Below, one piece after another: positions 5,203-13,655 of a DNA stretch of 17,469 bases. Under the pieces are notes generated by a model. The model saw only the letters and a list, made by a program, of their open reading frames with translations. It was not told where the DNA came from and ran no database searches. Source of the DNA: Candidatus Gastranaerophilales bacterium (GTDB lineage: Bacteria > Cyanobacteriota > Vampirovibrionia > Gastranaerophilales > Gastranaerophilaceae). A program made the position numbers and the translations under genes. The stretch covers positions 1 to 17,469 of the forward strand of contig CAJULX010000035.1 of assembly GCA_910587245.1 (NCBI GenBank), in the 5' to 3' direction. Within the stretch, counting starts at the first letter, position 1. Each line of letters starts with the position of its first letter.

Positions 5203-6588
5203 ATGAAAAGAATTGTTATTATAGGCGGATGTGCCGCAGGCCCTAAGACTGCAGCAAAAACAAAAAGAGTAAACCCTGAAAATATTGTTGAACTTTACAC
5301 AATGGAGAATATAATATCATATTCTGCCTGCGGAATGCCGTATTATATAAAAGGTGCAGTACCTTCGTTTCAAAATTTAATAATAAGAACACCTGAAGAT
5401 TTTAAAAAACAGGGAATAGAAGTGTTTTTAAACCATAAATGTACGCAAATTCTTCCCGAAGAAAAAACAGTGGTATTTAATACAAATGTAAACGGAGTTT
5501 TTGAAATTAAAAAAGTACAGTATGACGAACTGGTTTTATGTATAGGTTCAACCCCTTATACGCCAAAGATTAAAAATGTAAATTTAGAAAATATTTTCCA
5601 TCTTAAGGTTTTGGATGACGGTATTAAAATAAAAGAAAAGATGGAAAAATCGAAAAGCGCAATAATTATGGGCGGCGGGTATATTGCAATTGAAATACTT
5701 GAAGCATTTGTAAAAAACGGGCTGGATGTCACCGTTGTTGAGCGAAATAAGGAAATAATGACCCAGTTTGACCCCGAAATAAGCACGCTGATTAAAGACT
5801 ATATAATAAAAAGGGATAGCAAACAGGTGCATTTTATAATGGACGATGAAATTATAGAATTCACAGGCACAAAAGAATTTACAGGGGCAATAACAAGAAA
5901 CGGAAAAGTGCTGCACGCTGATTTTTGCGTAATAGCGGCAGGGGTGGTGCCAAATGTGGAACTTGCAAAAGAAGCAGGGATAGAAATAGGCATCACGGGC
6001 GGAATTAAAACCGACAACAGAATGAGGACAAATATTGAACACATTTGGGCTGCAGGAGATTGCACCGAAGAGACCTGTCTTATTACTAAAAAACCAATGT
6101 ATGCGGCACTCGGAACAATCGCAAACAAGCAGGGGCGCGTGGTCGGCATTAACGTAAATACCGATAAAAACGGAATATATGAAGCTTTTGACGGAATTTT
6201 AGGATCAGCCGTTACAAGCTACTTTGATTTTTCAATGTCCACAACAGGGCTCACCGAAACCAAGGCTAAAATTTTTGCGCAGCACTCTAATATAGAACCT
6301 GTGACAGCCACGGTAACAAAACGCGATAAGGCAGGATATATGCCTGATTCAAACAGTATAACGGTAAAACTTATAGCAGATAAAAGAACGGGTGAACTTT
6401 TAGGCGCACAGGCGGTTGGTGTCGGCGATGCAGATAAAAGAATTTACACGGTAACATCGGCACTTCGGGCAAATTTAACCGTACAGGAATTTTTACACCT
6501 TGATTTAACTTACTCTCCTGCTTTTTCTTCCACAATAGACCCTCTGCTTACCGCTGCATATAAATTGAAAGAAAAAATAGATAAATAA
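5203..6588 (+). CDS. CoA-disulfide reductase-like FAD/NAD(P)H oxidoreductase
   Basis: 461 aa, a little longer than usual. The protein has an N-terminal FAD-binding Rossmann motif (VIIGGCAAG, residues 5-13), the redox motif Y40-SACGMPYY with a single cysteine C43 (the position of the active Cys in staphylococcal CoA-disulfide reductase), an NAD(P)H Rossmann (IIMGGGYIAIE, about 154-164), the second FAD motif WAAGDC, and the C-terminal dimerisation domain with LTYSPAFSS (Tyr437). The family includes CoA-disulfide reductases, water-forming NADH oxidases and persulfide reductases; all act through this one cysteine. There is no fused rhodanese domain. The likely role is thiol or oxygen redox balance in the cytoplasm, but the exact substrate cannot be told from sequence. 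No Shine-Dalgarno is visible before the ATG, and the gene may be co-transcribed with the metalloprotease gene 50 bases downstream. Confidence 0.85.
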   Translation: MKRIVIIGGCAAGPKTAAKTKRVNPENIVELYTMENIISYSACGMPYYIKGAVPSFQNLIIRTPEDFKKQGIEVFLNHKCTQILPEEKTVVFNTNVNGVFEIKKVQYDELVLCIGSTPYTPKIKNVNLENIFHLKVLDDGIKIKEKMEKSKSAIIMGGGYIAIEILEAFVKNGLDVTVVERNKEIMTQFDPEISTLIKDYIIKRDSKQVHFIMDDEIIEFTGTKEFTGAITRNGKVLHADFCVIAAGVVPNVELAKEAGIEIGITGGIKTDNRMRTNIEHIWAAGDCTEETCLITKKPMYAALGTIANKQGRVVGINVNTDKNGIYEAFDGILGSAVTSYFDFSMSTTGLTETKAKIFAQHSNIEPVTATVTKRDKAGYMPDSNSITVKLIADKRTGELLGAQAVGVGDADKRIYTVTSALRANLTVQEFLHLDLTYSPAFSSTIDPLLTAAYKLKEKIDK

Positions 6589-6638
6589 TAAATATTTCAA
6601 GGCAATTTTCGGATTAAAAAAACTTTTATTAAATTATA

Positions 6639-7940
6639 ATGAATATTCAAAAATTAGCAGGAAATATTCCCGTAAATCAAATAAGCGGAAAATTAAAAAA
6701 CGGAGTTTCTTTAGACAAAGTATCCACAGACAGTTTTACCGCAGGTGAAAACGTTGCACAAATTTTAAATTCAAAATTAAAAAGTATTTACGGAATAAAT
6801 TCTTCAATAGAAGATAAAAAGCTGCTTGGAAAGATTTATTCTGCCGTACAGGAATTTTGTAGAATAAATCAGGATGATAAACTTTTTCAAAATTTAAAAA
6901 TAAGTACGGATAAAATATATACAGGCGATTTAAGCCGCACATCAAAAATAGGCGGCACCTATGAAATAACTTTTAATAAAGATACAGATTGGAAAAATAT
7001 AGGCAGCATAACCGAGGATTTATTTCAAAAGGGAAAAATCGGCTCAAAAAATCCTGATTATTTATTTTATAAAGATTTGGGGGATTTTATAAACTTTTCA
7101 CAAACCCCGAAAACATACAGAGAATGCAGACTGATGGCATATGAGGGAGAAAATATGACACTGCCTTTCAGGCTCTGCAACAACACAAATGTCGGAGAAT
7201 TTAACGCCCATGTTATAGCATCCAAAATGTGCAAAGAAGCCCTGCCCCGGGATATTGAAGCATATTTCAGAAAAAATACGGGAAATATGAGTTTAAAATT
7301 CCCGGAATCAATTCCGAAATTTCTTGAAGGAAGCAAAATAAGTTTTAAAACAATTGATGAAGCTGCTGCATTCTTAAGGCAGTACGGAATAAAGGCGGAA
7401 TTCAGCGATATAAAGCAGGCAAATTGCTGCGCACAAGCGGTTGAAGATTTAATTCAGGCAGCAGGCAGTAAAGATATATTTAACGGTTTAAAAATAATAA
7501 ATTCGCCCGATAGTTTTAAAGAGAGCGGAAAAACCGTTGCAAAATTTGATTTTAATTACGAAACTTTTGAAAATAATATAAAATTAAACCCGAATATTGA
7601 CTGGCAAAACAGTGAAAATATGATGACGGAAGATTTTAACATCATGTTCCACCCGACAACAAGATTAAAAGATTATTTTACCCATGAACTGTCGCATTTT
7701 CTTGATTTTAACGGAAATCCGGAAAAATTTCTTAAAATGGAAAATGAATTCGGCAGATTCAACAAAAGCGGATTATTTATCACAAGCAAGGTTTCGGATT
7801 ATGCAACCGAACACCCTGCAGAATTTTGCGCAGAATACATTTGCGGAAAAATGGCAGGAATTGAATACCCAAAAATAACGGACGATATGTTTAAACAATT
7901 CTGGAACGGATGCAAAATTAATTTTCCCGCAGCCTGCTAA
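6639..7940 (+). CDS. Lethal-factor-like (ATLF) zinc metalloprotease with degenerate N-terminal duplicate
   Basis: 433 aa. The C-terminal half has H349-ELSH (zinc-binding HExxH) followed by D387-YATEHPAEFCAE. Tyr388 and Glu395 stand seven residues apart, as do the catalytic Tyr728 and zinc ligand Glu735 of anthrax lethal factor (from memory), and the HExxH-to-Glu distance (42) is close to lethal factor's 45. This places it near ATLF/Pro-Pro endopeptidase-type gluzincins. The N-terminal half (about 60-210) aligns with the C-terminal half (about 258-420): DWKN..TEDLF with DWQN..MTEDF, YKDLGDFINF with THELSHFLDF, and NVGEFNAHVIASKMCK with HPAEFCAEYICGKMAG. In the first copy HELSH has become KDLGD, so it cannot bind zinc. 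No signal peptide or membrane helix is present; DSFTAGE at 31-37 resembles the SFTG motif of the first gene in the window. TATAAT overlaps the ATG and no Shine-Dalgarno is seen. Substrate and location are unknown. Confidence 0.78.
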   Translation: MNIQKLAGNIPVNQISGKLKNGVSLDKVSTDSFTAGENVAQILNSKLKSIYGINSSIEDKKLLGKIYSAVQEFCRINQDDKLFQNLKISTDKIYTGDLSRTSKIGGTYEITFNKDTDWKNIGSITEDLFQKGKIGSKNPDYLFYKDLGDFINFSQTPKTYRECRLMAYEGENMTLPFRLCNNTNVGEFNAHVIASKMCKEALPRDIEAYFRKNTGNMSLKFPESIPKFLEGSKISFKTIDEAAAFLRQYGIKAEFSDIKQANCCAQAVEDLIQAAGSKDIFNGLKIINSPDSFKESGKTVAKFDFNYETFENNIKLNPNIDWQNSENMMTEDFNIMFHPTTRLKDYFTHELSHFLDFNGNPEKFLKMENEFGRFNKSGLFITSKVSDYATEHPAEFCAEYICGKMAGIEYPKITDDMFKQFWNGCKINFPAAC

Positions 7941-7956
7941 ATTCAATATTAAGATT

Positions 7957-8820
7957 TTACCCCGCGTAGTCAAAAGCAAGGTCAAGAGTTGGAGCTTTTG
8001 CCACAATTGCGCTGGTTGAAATAATATCAGCACCTGTCTTTGCAAGTTCTTCAAGATTATTTAAATTAACGCTGCCGCTAATTTCAACAATTGCGCATTT
8101 ATTGATAAGTTCAACACATTCTCTCACCTGAGCCGGGTTCATATTATCAAGCATAATAATATCGGCGCCCGCATTCAGGCACTGTTTTACCTGTTCAATT
8201 GTGTCGCATTCAACTTCAATTTTATGCGCATGTGAAATATTATCGCGGACTTTTTTAACAGCAGTTTCTATTGAACCGCCAAGAAGCGCAATATGGTTGT
8301 CTTTCAGCATAACGCAATCGCAGAGATTAAACCTGTGAAGATGTCCGCCGCCTACTTTTACGGCATACTTTTCAAAAAGTCTGAAATTCGGGGTATTTTT
8401 CCTTGTATCCACTACCTTAGCTCCATACGGGGCCGCAATATCCTGAAATTTTTTAGTAAAGGTTGCAATACCTGACATTCTTTGAATAAAGTTTAAAGAG
8501 AGTCTTTCGCCCGTTAAAATATGCCTTGGAGAACCTGTAATCTTCGCGACGGGTTCATTCGGGGTTATTTTGTCACCGTCTTCTTTGTAAAAATCAATTT
8601 TAACGTCATCTTTTGCAAGAATTTCAAATACAAGACGGAAAGGGTCACATCCGCACAAAATACCTTCTTCTCTTGTTTTTAGAAGAATTTCAAATTTTTT
8701 ATCTTTATCAATATCGGCCGTAATAAAATCGGTTGAAATATCACCGTAGCCTATATCTTCTTTTAGGGCAGATACAATATAATCTTTTATCATAAAATCG
8801 TGTAATAAAAATTTTGCCAT
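7957..8820 (-). CDS. nadC: Nicotinate-nucleotide pyrophosphorylase (quinolinate phosphoribosyltransferase)
   Basis: 287 aa, full length. NadC converts quinolinate and PRPP to nicotinate mononucleotide with loss of CO2 in de novo NAD synthesis. Motifs in order: EDIGYGDIST (21-30), the E105-RLSLNFIQRMSGIAT helix, D138-TRKNTPNFRLFEKYAVKVGGG, R163 and M171-LKDNHI, which bind quinolinate and PRPP, then KIEVE and IIMLDN in the barrel. The ending SAIVAKAPTLDLAFDY fits the family. The start ATG (8818-8820) has AGAGAG upstream; an in-frame Met at codon 10 is possible. It follows nadB by 45 bases on the same strand and is probably co-transcribed. It converges on the metalloprotease gene with only 16 bases between and no visible terminator. 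Confidence 0.96.
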   Translation of the reverse strand: MAKFLLHDFMIKDYIVSALKEDIGYGDISTDFITADIDKDKKFEILLKTREEGILCGCDPFRLVFEILAKDDVKIDFYKEDGDKITPNEPVAKITGSPRHILTGERLSLNFIQRMSGIATFTKKFQDIAAPYGAKVVDTRKNTPNFRLFEKYAVKVGGGHLHRFNLCDCVMLKDNHIALLGGSIETAVKKVRDNISHAHKIEVECDTIEQVKQCLNAGADIIMLDNMNPAQVRECVELINKCAIVEISGSVNLNNLEELAKTGADIISTSAIVAKAPTLDLAFDYAG

Positions 8821-8865
8821 AATTTACTCTCTCTTGTTTAAAATTTTACTTCCGTCAAAATCTGT

Positions 8866-10482
8866 TTACATCCTTAACATTGAAGCGGTTTTTATATCGG
8901 ATATATTTTTCGGTAATTCCTGCGCATCTTCTCTAAAATGCGCACCGATTGAATTTTCTCTGGATAATGCAGCTTCCGTTATTAATTGCGCAGCTATAAT
9001 CGAATTTCGAAGTTCGTATCCTTCCTGTGTTGAATAAACTCTTGAATGTTTTGAAATTAATTTTATATCTTCAATAACACGCAATGCATTGTTTAAGCCA
9101 TCTTTAGTTCTTACAATTCCGGCGTTTTGCCACATGGCTTTCTTTAGCATACGTCTTAAAATACCTGTTTCAAGAATTTCATTTGCAAAATTACCCTCAT
9201 ACATCTCAAGAGTTGCTTTTACGCCTGAATCAAAACTTTTAGGTGCATCAAGATTTCTTTGCGATAAAACATCCGCAAGTTTGTAAGCACACACAACACA
9301 TTCAAGAAGGGAATTTGAAGCAAGACGGTTAGCCCCATGCAGTCCTGTTCTTGAAACTTCACCGATTGCATAAAGATTTTCAATCGTTGTCTCCATATTG
9401 AAGTTAACTTTAACTCCGCCCATAAAATAATGAGCCGCAGGGGATACGGGAATTAAACCGGTGCTCAAATCAATGTTGGCTTCATTACAGATATTTGTAA
9501 TTGCAGGAAATCTTTTCTTAAACCTTTCAAGCCCTATAGGCGTAATATCAAGGAAAACGTTCCTTGATTGAGCTGTTTCCATTTCATTAAAAATAGCCCG
9601 TGCAACAACATCTCTCGGGGCAAGCTCAGCCTTTGGGTGATATTTTTCCATAAAGGGTTTTTTATCCGCATTTAAAAGTTTTGCACCTTCTCCTCTTACG
9701 GCTTCAGATACAAGGGGCATATTTTTAGGTTTTTCACCGAGCGCAGAGGCGCTTAATGCCGTCGGATGAAATTGAACAAATTCCATATCGGAAACTTCAG
9801 CCCCTGCAAGGCTTGCAAGCGCTATACCGTCTGCTGTTGCAACAACAGGATTTGTTGTGTATTCATAAACCTGCCCGATACCTCCCGTAGCAAGAATTAC
9901 GGCATTTGAATAAACAGCTTCATATGTATCAAGGGCGGGATTATAAATCAAAACACCGCGGCAGGCTTTTTTATTGTCACACAACAGTTCTACCGCCATA
10001 GAGTTTTCATACACTTCAATGGAATCAGACTTTTTAACAAGGTGAGCAAGCCTGTCTTCTATCACCCTTCCCGTGTAATCGCCGCCTGCATGTAAAATTC
10101 TGGGCATTGAATGTGCGGCTTCAAGCGTAAAGCTCAGACTGCCGTCTTCTTTCTTATCAAACTCAACGCCTAAATCAATAAGGTCATTTATAACACAGGA
10201 TGAATTTTCCGAAATAAATTTTACAATATTAAAATCGTTAAGCCCGCAGCCTGCTTTAATTGTATCCATAATGTGAGAAGTCACATTATCACGGGGGTTT
10301 ATTTCGGGCATAACAGATACTATACCGCCCTGTGCAAGAGCGGAATTACATTCATCAAGCCCGGATTTCGTAAGAACAAGAATACCGTCTTTTGTGCGGC
10401 ATTTTCTTTGTGCACTCAAAGCTAAATACAAGCCTGCGGCACCTGAACCTATTATTACAATTGAATATTTTGAATGCTTCAT
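8866..10482 (-). CDS. nadB: L-aspartate oxidase
   Basis: 538 aa, full length. NadB oxidises L-aspartate to iminoaspartate, using O2 or fumarate to reoxidise FAD; NadA then makes quinolinate. Visible are the FAD motif VIIGSGAAGLY (9-19), SALAQGG (48-53), E121-AAHSMPRILHAGGDYTGR (the EAAHS form is typical of aspartate oxidase rather than fumarate reductase flavoprotein), F238-HPTAL, R290-DVVARAI, H351-YFMGG and L381-HGANRLASNSLLE. E121, R290, H351 and R386 fall at the same numbers as the catalytic residues described for the E. coli enzyme. The C-terminal helical domain is present. It precedes nadC; nadA is not in the window. In an anaerobe fumarate is the more likely electron acceptor. Confidence 0.96.
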   Translation of the reverse strand: MKHSKYSIVIIGSGAAGLYLALSAQRKCRTKDGILVLTKSGLDECNSALAQGGIVSVMPEINPRDNVTSHIMDTIKAGCGLNDFNIVKFISENSSCVINDLIDLGVEFDKKEDGSLSFTLEAAHSMPRILHAGGDYTGRVIEDRLAHLVKKSDSIEVYENSMAVELLCDNKKACRGVLIYNPALDTYEAVYSNAVILATGGIGQVYEYTTNPVVATADGIALASLAGAEVSDMEFVQFHPTALSASALGEKPKNMPLVSEAVRGEGAKLLNADKKPFMEKYHPKAELAPRDVVARAIFNEMETAQSRNVFLDITPIGLERFKKRFPAITNICNEANIDLSTGLIPVSPAAHYFMGGVKVNFNMETTIENLYAIGEVSRTGLHGANRLASNSLLECVVCAYKLADVLSQRNLDAPKSFDSGVKATLEMYEGNFANEILETGILRRMLKKAMWQNAGIVRTKDGLNNALRVIEDIKLISKHSRVYSTQEGYELRNSIIAAQLITEAALSRENSIGAHFREDAQELPKNISDIKTASMLRM

Positions 10483-10516
10483 ATTTTATCGTATCTGCTT
10501 TTTAATAAAGACCTTT

Positions 10517-10535
10517 TGCAATATTTAACATTGCA
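10517..10535. promoter_or_regulatory. Inverted repeat in the nadB leader
   Basis: TGCAAT, seven bases, ATTGCA. It lies between the predicted nadB promoter and the start codon, where a regulator could bind. No known NAD-regulon operator is recognised in it. Confidence 0.35.
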
Positions 10536-10548
10536 TTGTCCATATAAT

Positions 10549-10576
10549 ATTTTAATATAAAAAGAGCTTTTTACAA
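10549..10576 (-). promoter_or_regulatory. Possible nadBC promoter
   Basis: On the minus strand TTGTAA (10571-10576), a 16-base spacer and TAAAAT (10549-10554). It is in the 107-base gap before nadB, which suggests nadBC is not simply read through from the upstream operon. Confidence 0.45.
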
Positions 10577-10589
10577 TTTTTCGCCGCGG

Positions 10590-11405
10590 CTATTTTTCAA
10601 CAGATGAGTTTGAATTATTTACACCGAAGCCAAAAAGTGCAAAATCGTATTTTACAGGGTCATTGGAATCAAATTCTTTTAAAACATCCGTTAATTCAAG
10701 GACAGATTTAAAATCATTCTGTTTCCTTTTTAATAAACCCTGTGAACGGGAAATATTGCCAACATGAACATCTAAAGGAATCAATAATTCGGAAGGGCTT
10801 AAAAAGCTCCATATGCCTAAATCTACGGGAGAATTTTTTCTCACCATCCATCTTAAAAACATATTCATGCGCTTCATTGCCCCTTTATTTTTCGGATTTG
10901 AGAGCATGAATTTATACCCGTCACCGATTTCAGCAGCATTATTGTAAAAATAATCACAAACAAATTGAAGAGCGTTAAAAACTTTATTCTGCCCGCTCGG
11001 GCAAGCATTAAATCCTTGTGCAAAAAGCTCTTCAAGGGTCATTTTATCTTTTGTGTAAAGAATTTTTAATACATTAAAAAATACCGTTAAATCATCAGGT
11101 TTTATAAACCTGTAATTAAAATCGGATTTATAAGCTTTTTCTTCAAAATTTATAATAAATTCATAAGGACGCATTTTAGTAAAATTAAAAAACGAATTCA
11201 ACTTTTTAATAAACATTTCACGCTTGCCAAAAGCAAAAAGAGCTGAGATAAAACCTGCAATTTCTATATCTTCGGGGCGGGAGTTTTTAAAAAGATGAAT
11301 AAACTGAACAGGATCATCTTTTATAAAATCGTAAGTTTCATATTGAGCGCAAAGCCTGTCCAGCTCTGTTTTTATATTGCTTTTTATATCAATTTGCAGT
11401 GTCAT
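10590..11405 (-). CDS. TIGR02757/DUF2400 family protein
   Basis: 271 aa, usual size. It carries the family's conserved blocks: DDPVQFIH and PEDIEIAGFISALFAFGKR near the N-terminus, then K178-RMNMFLRWMVRKNSPVDLG, the I210-PLDVHVGNISR block and DPVKYDFALFGFGV at the end. The family is uncharacterised; the pattern of Asp/His in PLDVH and the helical build recall helix-hairpin-helix DNA glycosylases, but that is an inference from general resemblance. Its start overlaps the stop codon of tadA, so the two are translationally coupled. It is the last gene of the apparent nfeD-to-TIGR02757 cluster. Confidence 0.85.
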   Translation of the reverse strand: MTLQIDIKSNIKTELDRLCAQYETYDFIKDDPVQFIHLFKNSRPEDIEIAGFISALFAFGKREMFIKKLNSFFNFTKMRPYEFIINFEEKAYKSDFNYRFIKPDDLTVFFNVLKILYTKDKMTLEELFAQGFNACPSGQNKVFNALQFVCDYFYNNAAEIGDGYKFMLSNPKNKGAMKRMNMFLRWMVRKNSPVDLGIWSFLSPSELLIPLDVHVGNISRSQGLLKRKQNDFKSVLELTDVLKEFDSNDPVKYDFALFGFGVNNSNSSVEK

Positions 11406-11839
11406 TTTCTTATACTCTTAAAATATTCTTTCAACAGCTCTTCACATTCTTTTTCCATAATACCGCCAAAAATCTTTGTTTTAAAGTTATTATAGAGGGA
11501 TAAATTTAAAGCACCGCCAAAAGCACCGTATTTTGTATCATTAGCACCAAAGTAAACACTTTTAATACCCGAATTTAAAATTGCCCAAGCGCACATAGGG
11601 CAGGGTTCAAGCGTTACATATAAATCACAGTCCAAAAGCCGCCAGTTATCAAGTTTTTTTGCAGCTTCATTCAATACAAGGATTTCAGCATGGGCTGTAA
11701 CCTGTTTTATGGCTTCTTTTTTATTATGAGATTCAGCCACTATTTCTCCGTTTTGTACCACAATGGCGCCTACGGGGATGTCCCCCGCTGATTGCTTTGC
11801 TAAATCTATACATTTTTGCATATAAAAATTTACGGTCAT
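11402..11839 (-). CDS. tadA: tRNA(Arg) adenosine-34 deaminase-type cytidine/adenosine deaminase
   Basis: 145 aa, usual length. TadA converts A34 to inosine in the anticodon of tRNA(Arg)ACG, needed to decode CGU/CGC/CGA. The zinc site is complete: T48-AHAEI (H50 ligand, E52 proton shuttle) and L77-EPCPMCAWAI (C80, C83). The region Y113-GAFGG and the C-terminal helix ECEELLKEYFK fit TadA better than guanine or cytosine deaminases. Trp85 replaces the small residue more often seen in CAGA. The ATG at 11837-11839 has no strong Shine-Dalgarno. It lies 28 bases after the sensor kinase gene and overlaps the next gene by four bases (ATGA-type overlap), so it belongs to the same transcription unit. Confidence 0.92.
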   Translation of the reverse strand: MTVNFYMQKCIDLAKQSAGDIPVGAIVVQNGEIVAESHNKKEAIKQVTAHAEILVLNEAAKKLDNWRLLDCDLYVTLEPCPMCAWAILNSGIKSVYFGANDTKYGAFGGALNLSLYNNFKTKIFGGIMEKECEELLKEYFKSIRK

Positions 11840-11867
11840 ACGGTTAAGATTTCGATAATTTCAGAGC

Positions 11868-13643
11868 TTATGAAAACAAATTGTTCACACTGTCTATTTT
11901 ATCTTGATTGAGTTCTATTTGTTTTTGAGATTCAAGAAGGGTTCTGTTCTCAAGTAAATCGTCATACTCTTTATCTGCAGATTTTTCATCCTGTTTTTGC
12001 CCGTTATTAAACATTAAAACCACTTCAAATCCTTCTTCCGTGCTTGAAATATCAATTTTGGCATTCATAGCTTCGCAAAGCCCTTTAACAATAAAAAGCC
12101 CGAGCCCAGTTCCTCTTGTTGTTCTTGTTAATTCAGAATCAAGACGAACAAATTTATCAAAAAGGGTTTCAAGTTTTTCTTCAGGAATAATTTCGGATTT
12201 ATTTAAAATTGAAAGACAGGGTTTGCCTTCAATATTTGCAGCAGATATTAAAATAGGAGCATTATCTTTATTGTATTTAATGGCATTATCCAATAAATTT
12301 ACAAGAACCTGAATAAGCTTATCTTTATCTCCCATAACGGGAAGAATATCATTTGCAATATTTATATTAAATTTAGTATCATTATAATTTGCATAAGCAA
12401 GAGAGGTTTCAAGAAGCTTTGATAAATCAAGAGGCTGTATGTTTAACCTGAGCTTATAACTTTCGATTTCGGGTATAACAAGTAAATCATCAACCATGCC
12501 GGACAATCTTTGAGCCTGCTGTTTTATTACTCTTAAACTTTTTAATCTTGTTTCCTCATCCACCTTTATATCCGATCTTAAAAGACGGCTCGAATAACCT
12601 ATAATACTTGTTAAAGGAGTTCTGAATTCATGGCTTATTGCAGACACAAGGCTTGCTCTGAATTCATCAAGGCGTTTCAATTCAAGGTTTTTTTCGGAAA
12701 GCTCCGCATAAGAGCTTGCAACTTTTTTTGTCATATAGTTAAATTCTTTTTCAAGAAAAACAATTTCATGCGGGGTAAAAACACTTTTTAAAAGGCGAAT
12801 TTTCCTGTTGTAGCTGCCTTTTGAAATTGCAATTATACCTTTGAATAATTGTCTTATATTCAAATAAAGATAATATGTGTAAATTCCTGCCGCAATAAAA
12901 ATAAAGAGCGCTGCAAAAACAAGTGAAAGAATAATTCTAAGCCTTGGAACACCTATTGTTTTTTTTGTAACATTCGGGGTTGTTTTTACAACTATGGTCC
13001 AGTTCGGGCTTTTCATCTGATAATAAGCAAGCGGACGGTTTTTTTCTTTGGAAAAAAGAACAGGGGTTAAATATTCTCTTTCTTTTGGCAGATTATCCGC
13101 AATGTCATTATAACCCTTATTATCATGGTCGTTTGTTGCTATAATGTTTCCTGCATCATCCAAAATATAAACATCGTGCTTAATATCCGTAAAATTATTA
13201 TCAAGGACATTCTGCAAAAATGCCATTTTTAAATCAGCGCTGATAATATCGTCTTCATCAATGTTTGCATACAATTTCACAGCTGATTTTTTAGGGTTAA
13301 AAACAGGCTCTTTTTGCTTTATACTGTGAATATCAAGAAATTGAAAATTGTTAAATTTGCCGTATTTTTGCTGAATTTCATCAAGAAAATCATTTTTGTC
13401 TTCTTCATAGTAAAAAAAACCGATAGCAGAAGCTATTTGTTTTAATTCTTCGTCAGCATATTTTAAATACCCCTGCACACTATCGCCTACAAAGCCTGAA
13501 ATCATTGTGGCAGAATAAATTAATTCTTTTCTGACTGATTGCTGAGAAATATTTGAAATTATAAGCCCGATTGTAATAAACGGTATTAACACCGCAAAAA
13601 ATAATACTATCGCTATTTGTTCCGCTATTTTTAATCTTTTCAT
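11868..13643 (-). CDS. Membrane sensor histidine kinase (extracytoplasmic sensor, HAMP, HisKA, HATPase)
   Basis: 591 aa. TM1 about 9-31, an extracytoplasmic region 35-230 that looks like a Cache-type sensor (HDVYILDDAGNIIATND at 156-172, then YYQMKSPNWTIVVKT), TM2 about 234-260, a HAMP-like linker 260-315, a coiled segment, and HisKA with the phospho-acceptor H338 in SAISHEFRTPLTS. The ATP-binding domain has an N box (D452-NAIKYN) and a good G2 box (GTGLGL, 511-516), but the G1 box, normally DxGxG, reads N481-KSEIIPEE. About 45 acidic, Gln-rich residues follow the ATPase domain. The response regulator gene ends 12 bases upstream, so the two are cognate. The SasA KaiB-like domain and the NblS PAS domain are both absent, so no cyanobacterial name is given. 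The ligand is unknown. Confidence 0.92.
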   Translation of the reverse strand: MKRLKIAEQIAIVLFFAVLIPFITIGLIISNISQQSVRKELIYSATMISGFVGDSVQGYLKYADEELKQIASAIGFFYYEEDKNDFLDEIQQKYGKFNNFQFLDIHSIKQKEPVFNPKKSAVKLYANIDEDDIISADLKMAFLQNVLDNNFTDIKHDVYILDDAGNIIATNDHDNKGYNDIADNLPKEREYLTPVLFSKEKNRPLAYYQMKSPNWTIVVKTTPNVTKKTIGVPRLRIILSLVFAALFIFIAAGIYTYYLYLNIRQLFKGIIAISKGSYNRKIRLLKSVFTPHEIVFLEKEFNYMTKKVASSYAELSEKNLELKRLDEFRASLVSAISHEFRTPLTSIIGYSSRLLRSDIKVDEETRLKSLRVIKQQAQRLSGMVDDLLVIPEIESYKLRLNIQPLDLSKLLETSLAYANYNDTKFNINIANDILPVMGDKDKLIQVLVNLLDNAIKYNKDNAPILISAANIEGKPCLSILNKSEIIPEEKLETLFDKFVRLDSELTRTTRGTGLGLFIVKGLCEAMNAKIDISSTEEGFEVVLMFNNGQKQDEKSADKEYDDLLENRTLLESQKQIELNQDKIDSVNNLFS

Positions 13644-13655
13644 TCCGGTGGAATT

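Noticed and set aside
5584..6149. Long minus-strand open frames (152 and 116 aa)
   Set aside because: They are antisense to the CoA-disulfide-reductase-like gene, overlap each other in different frames and have compositions unlike the real proteins.
6635..6640. TATAAT as the promoter of the metalloprotease gene
   Set aside because: It overlaps the start codon, so transcription would begin after the ATG; no later in-frame start suits the protein. Probably chance in AT-rich sequence.
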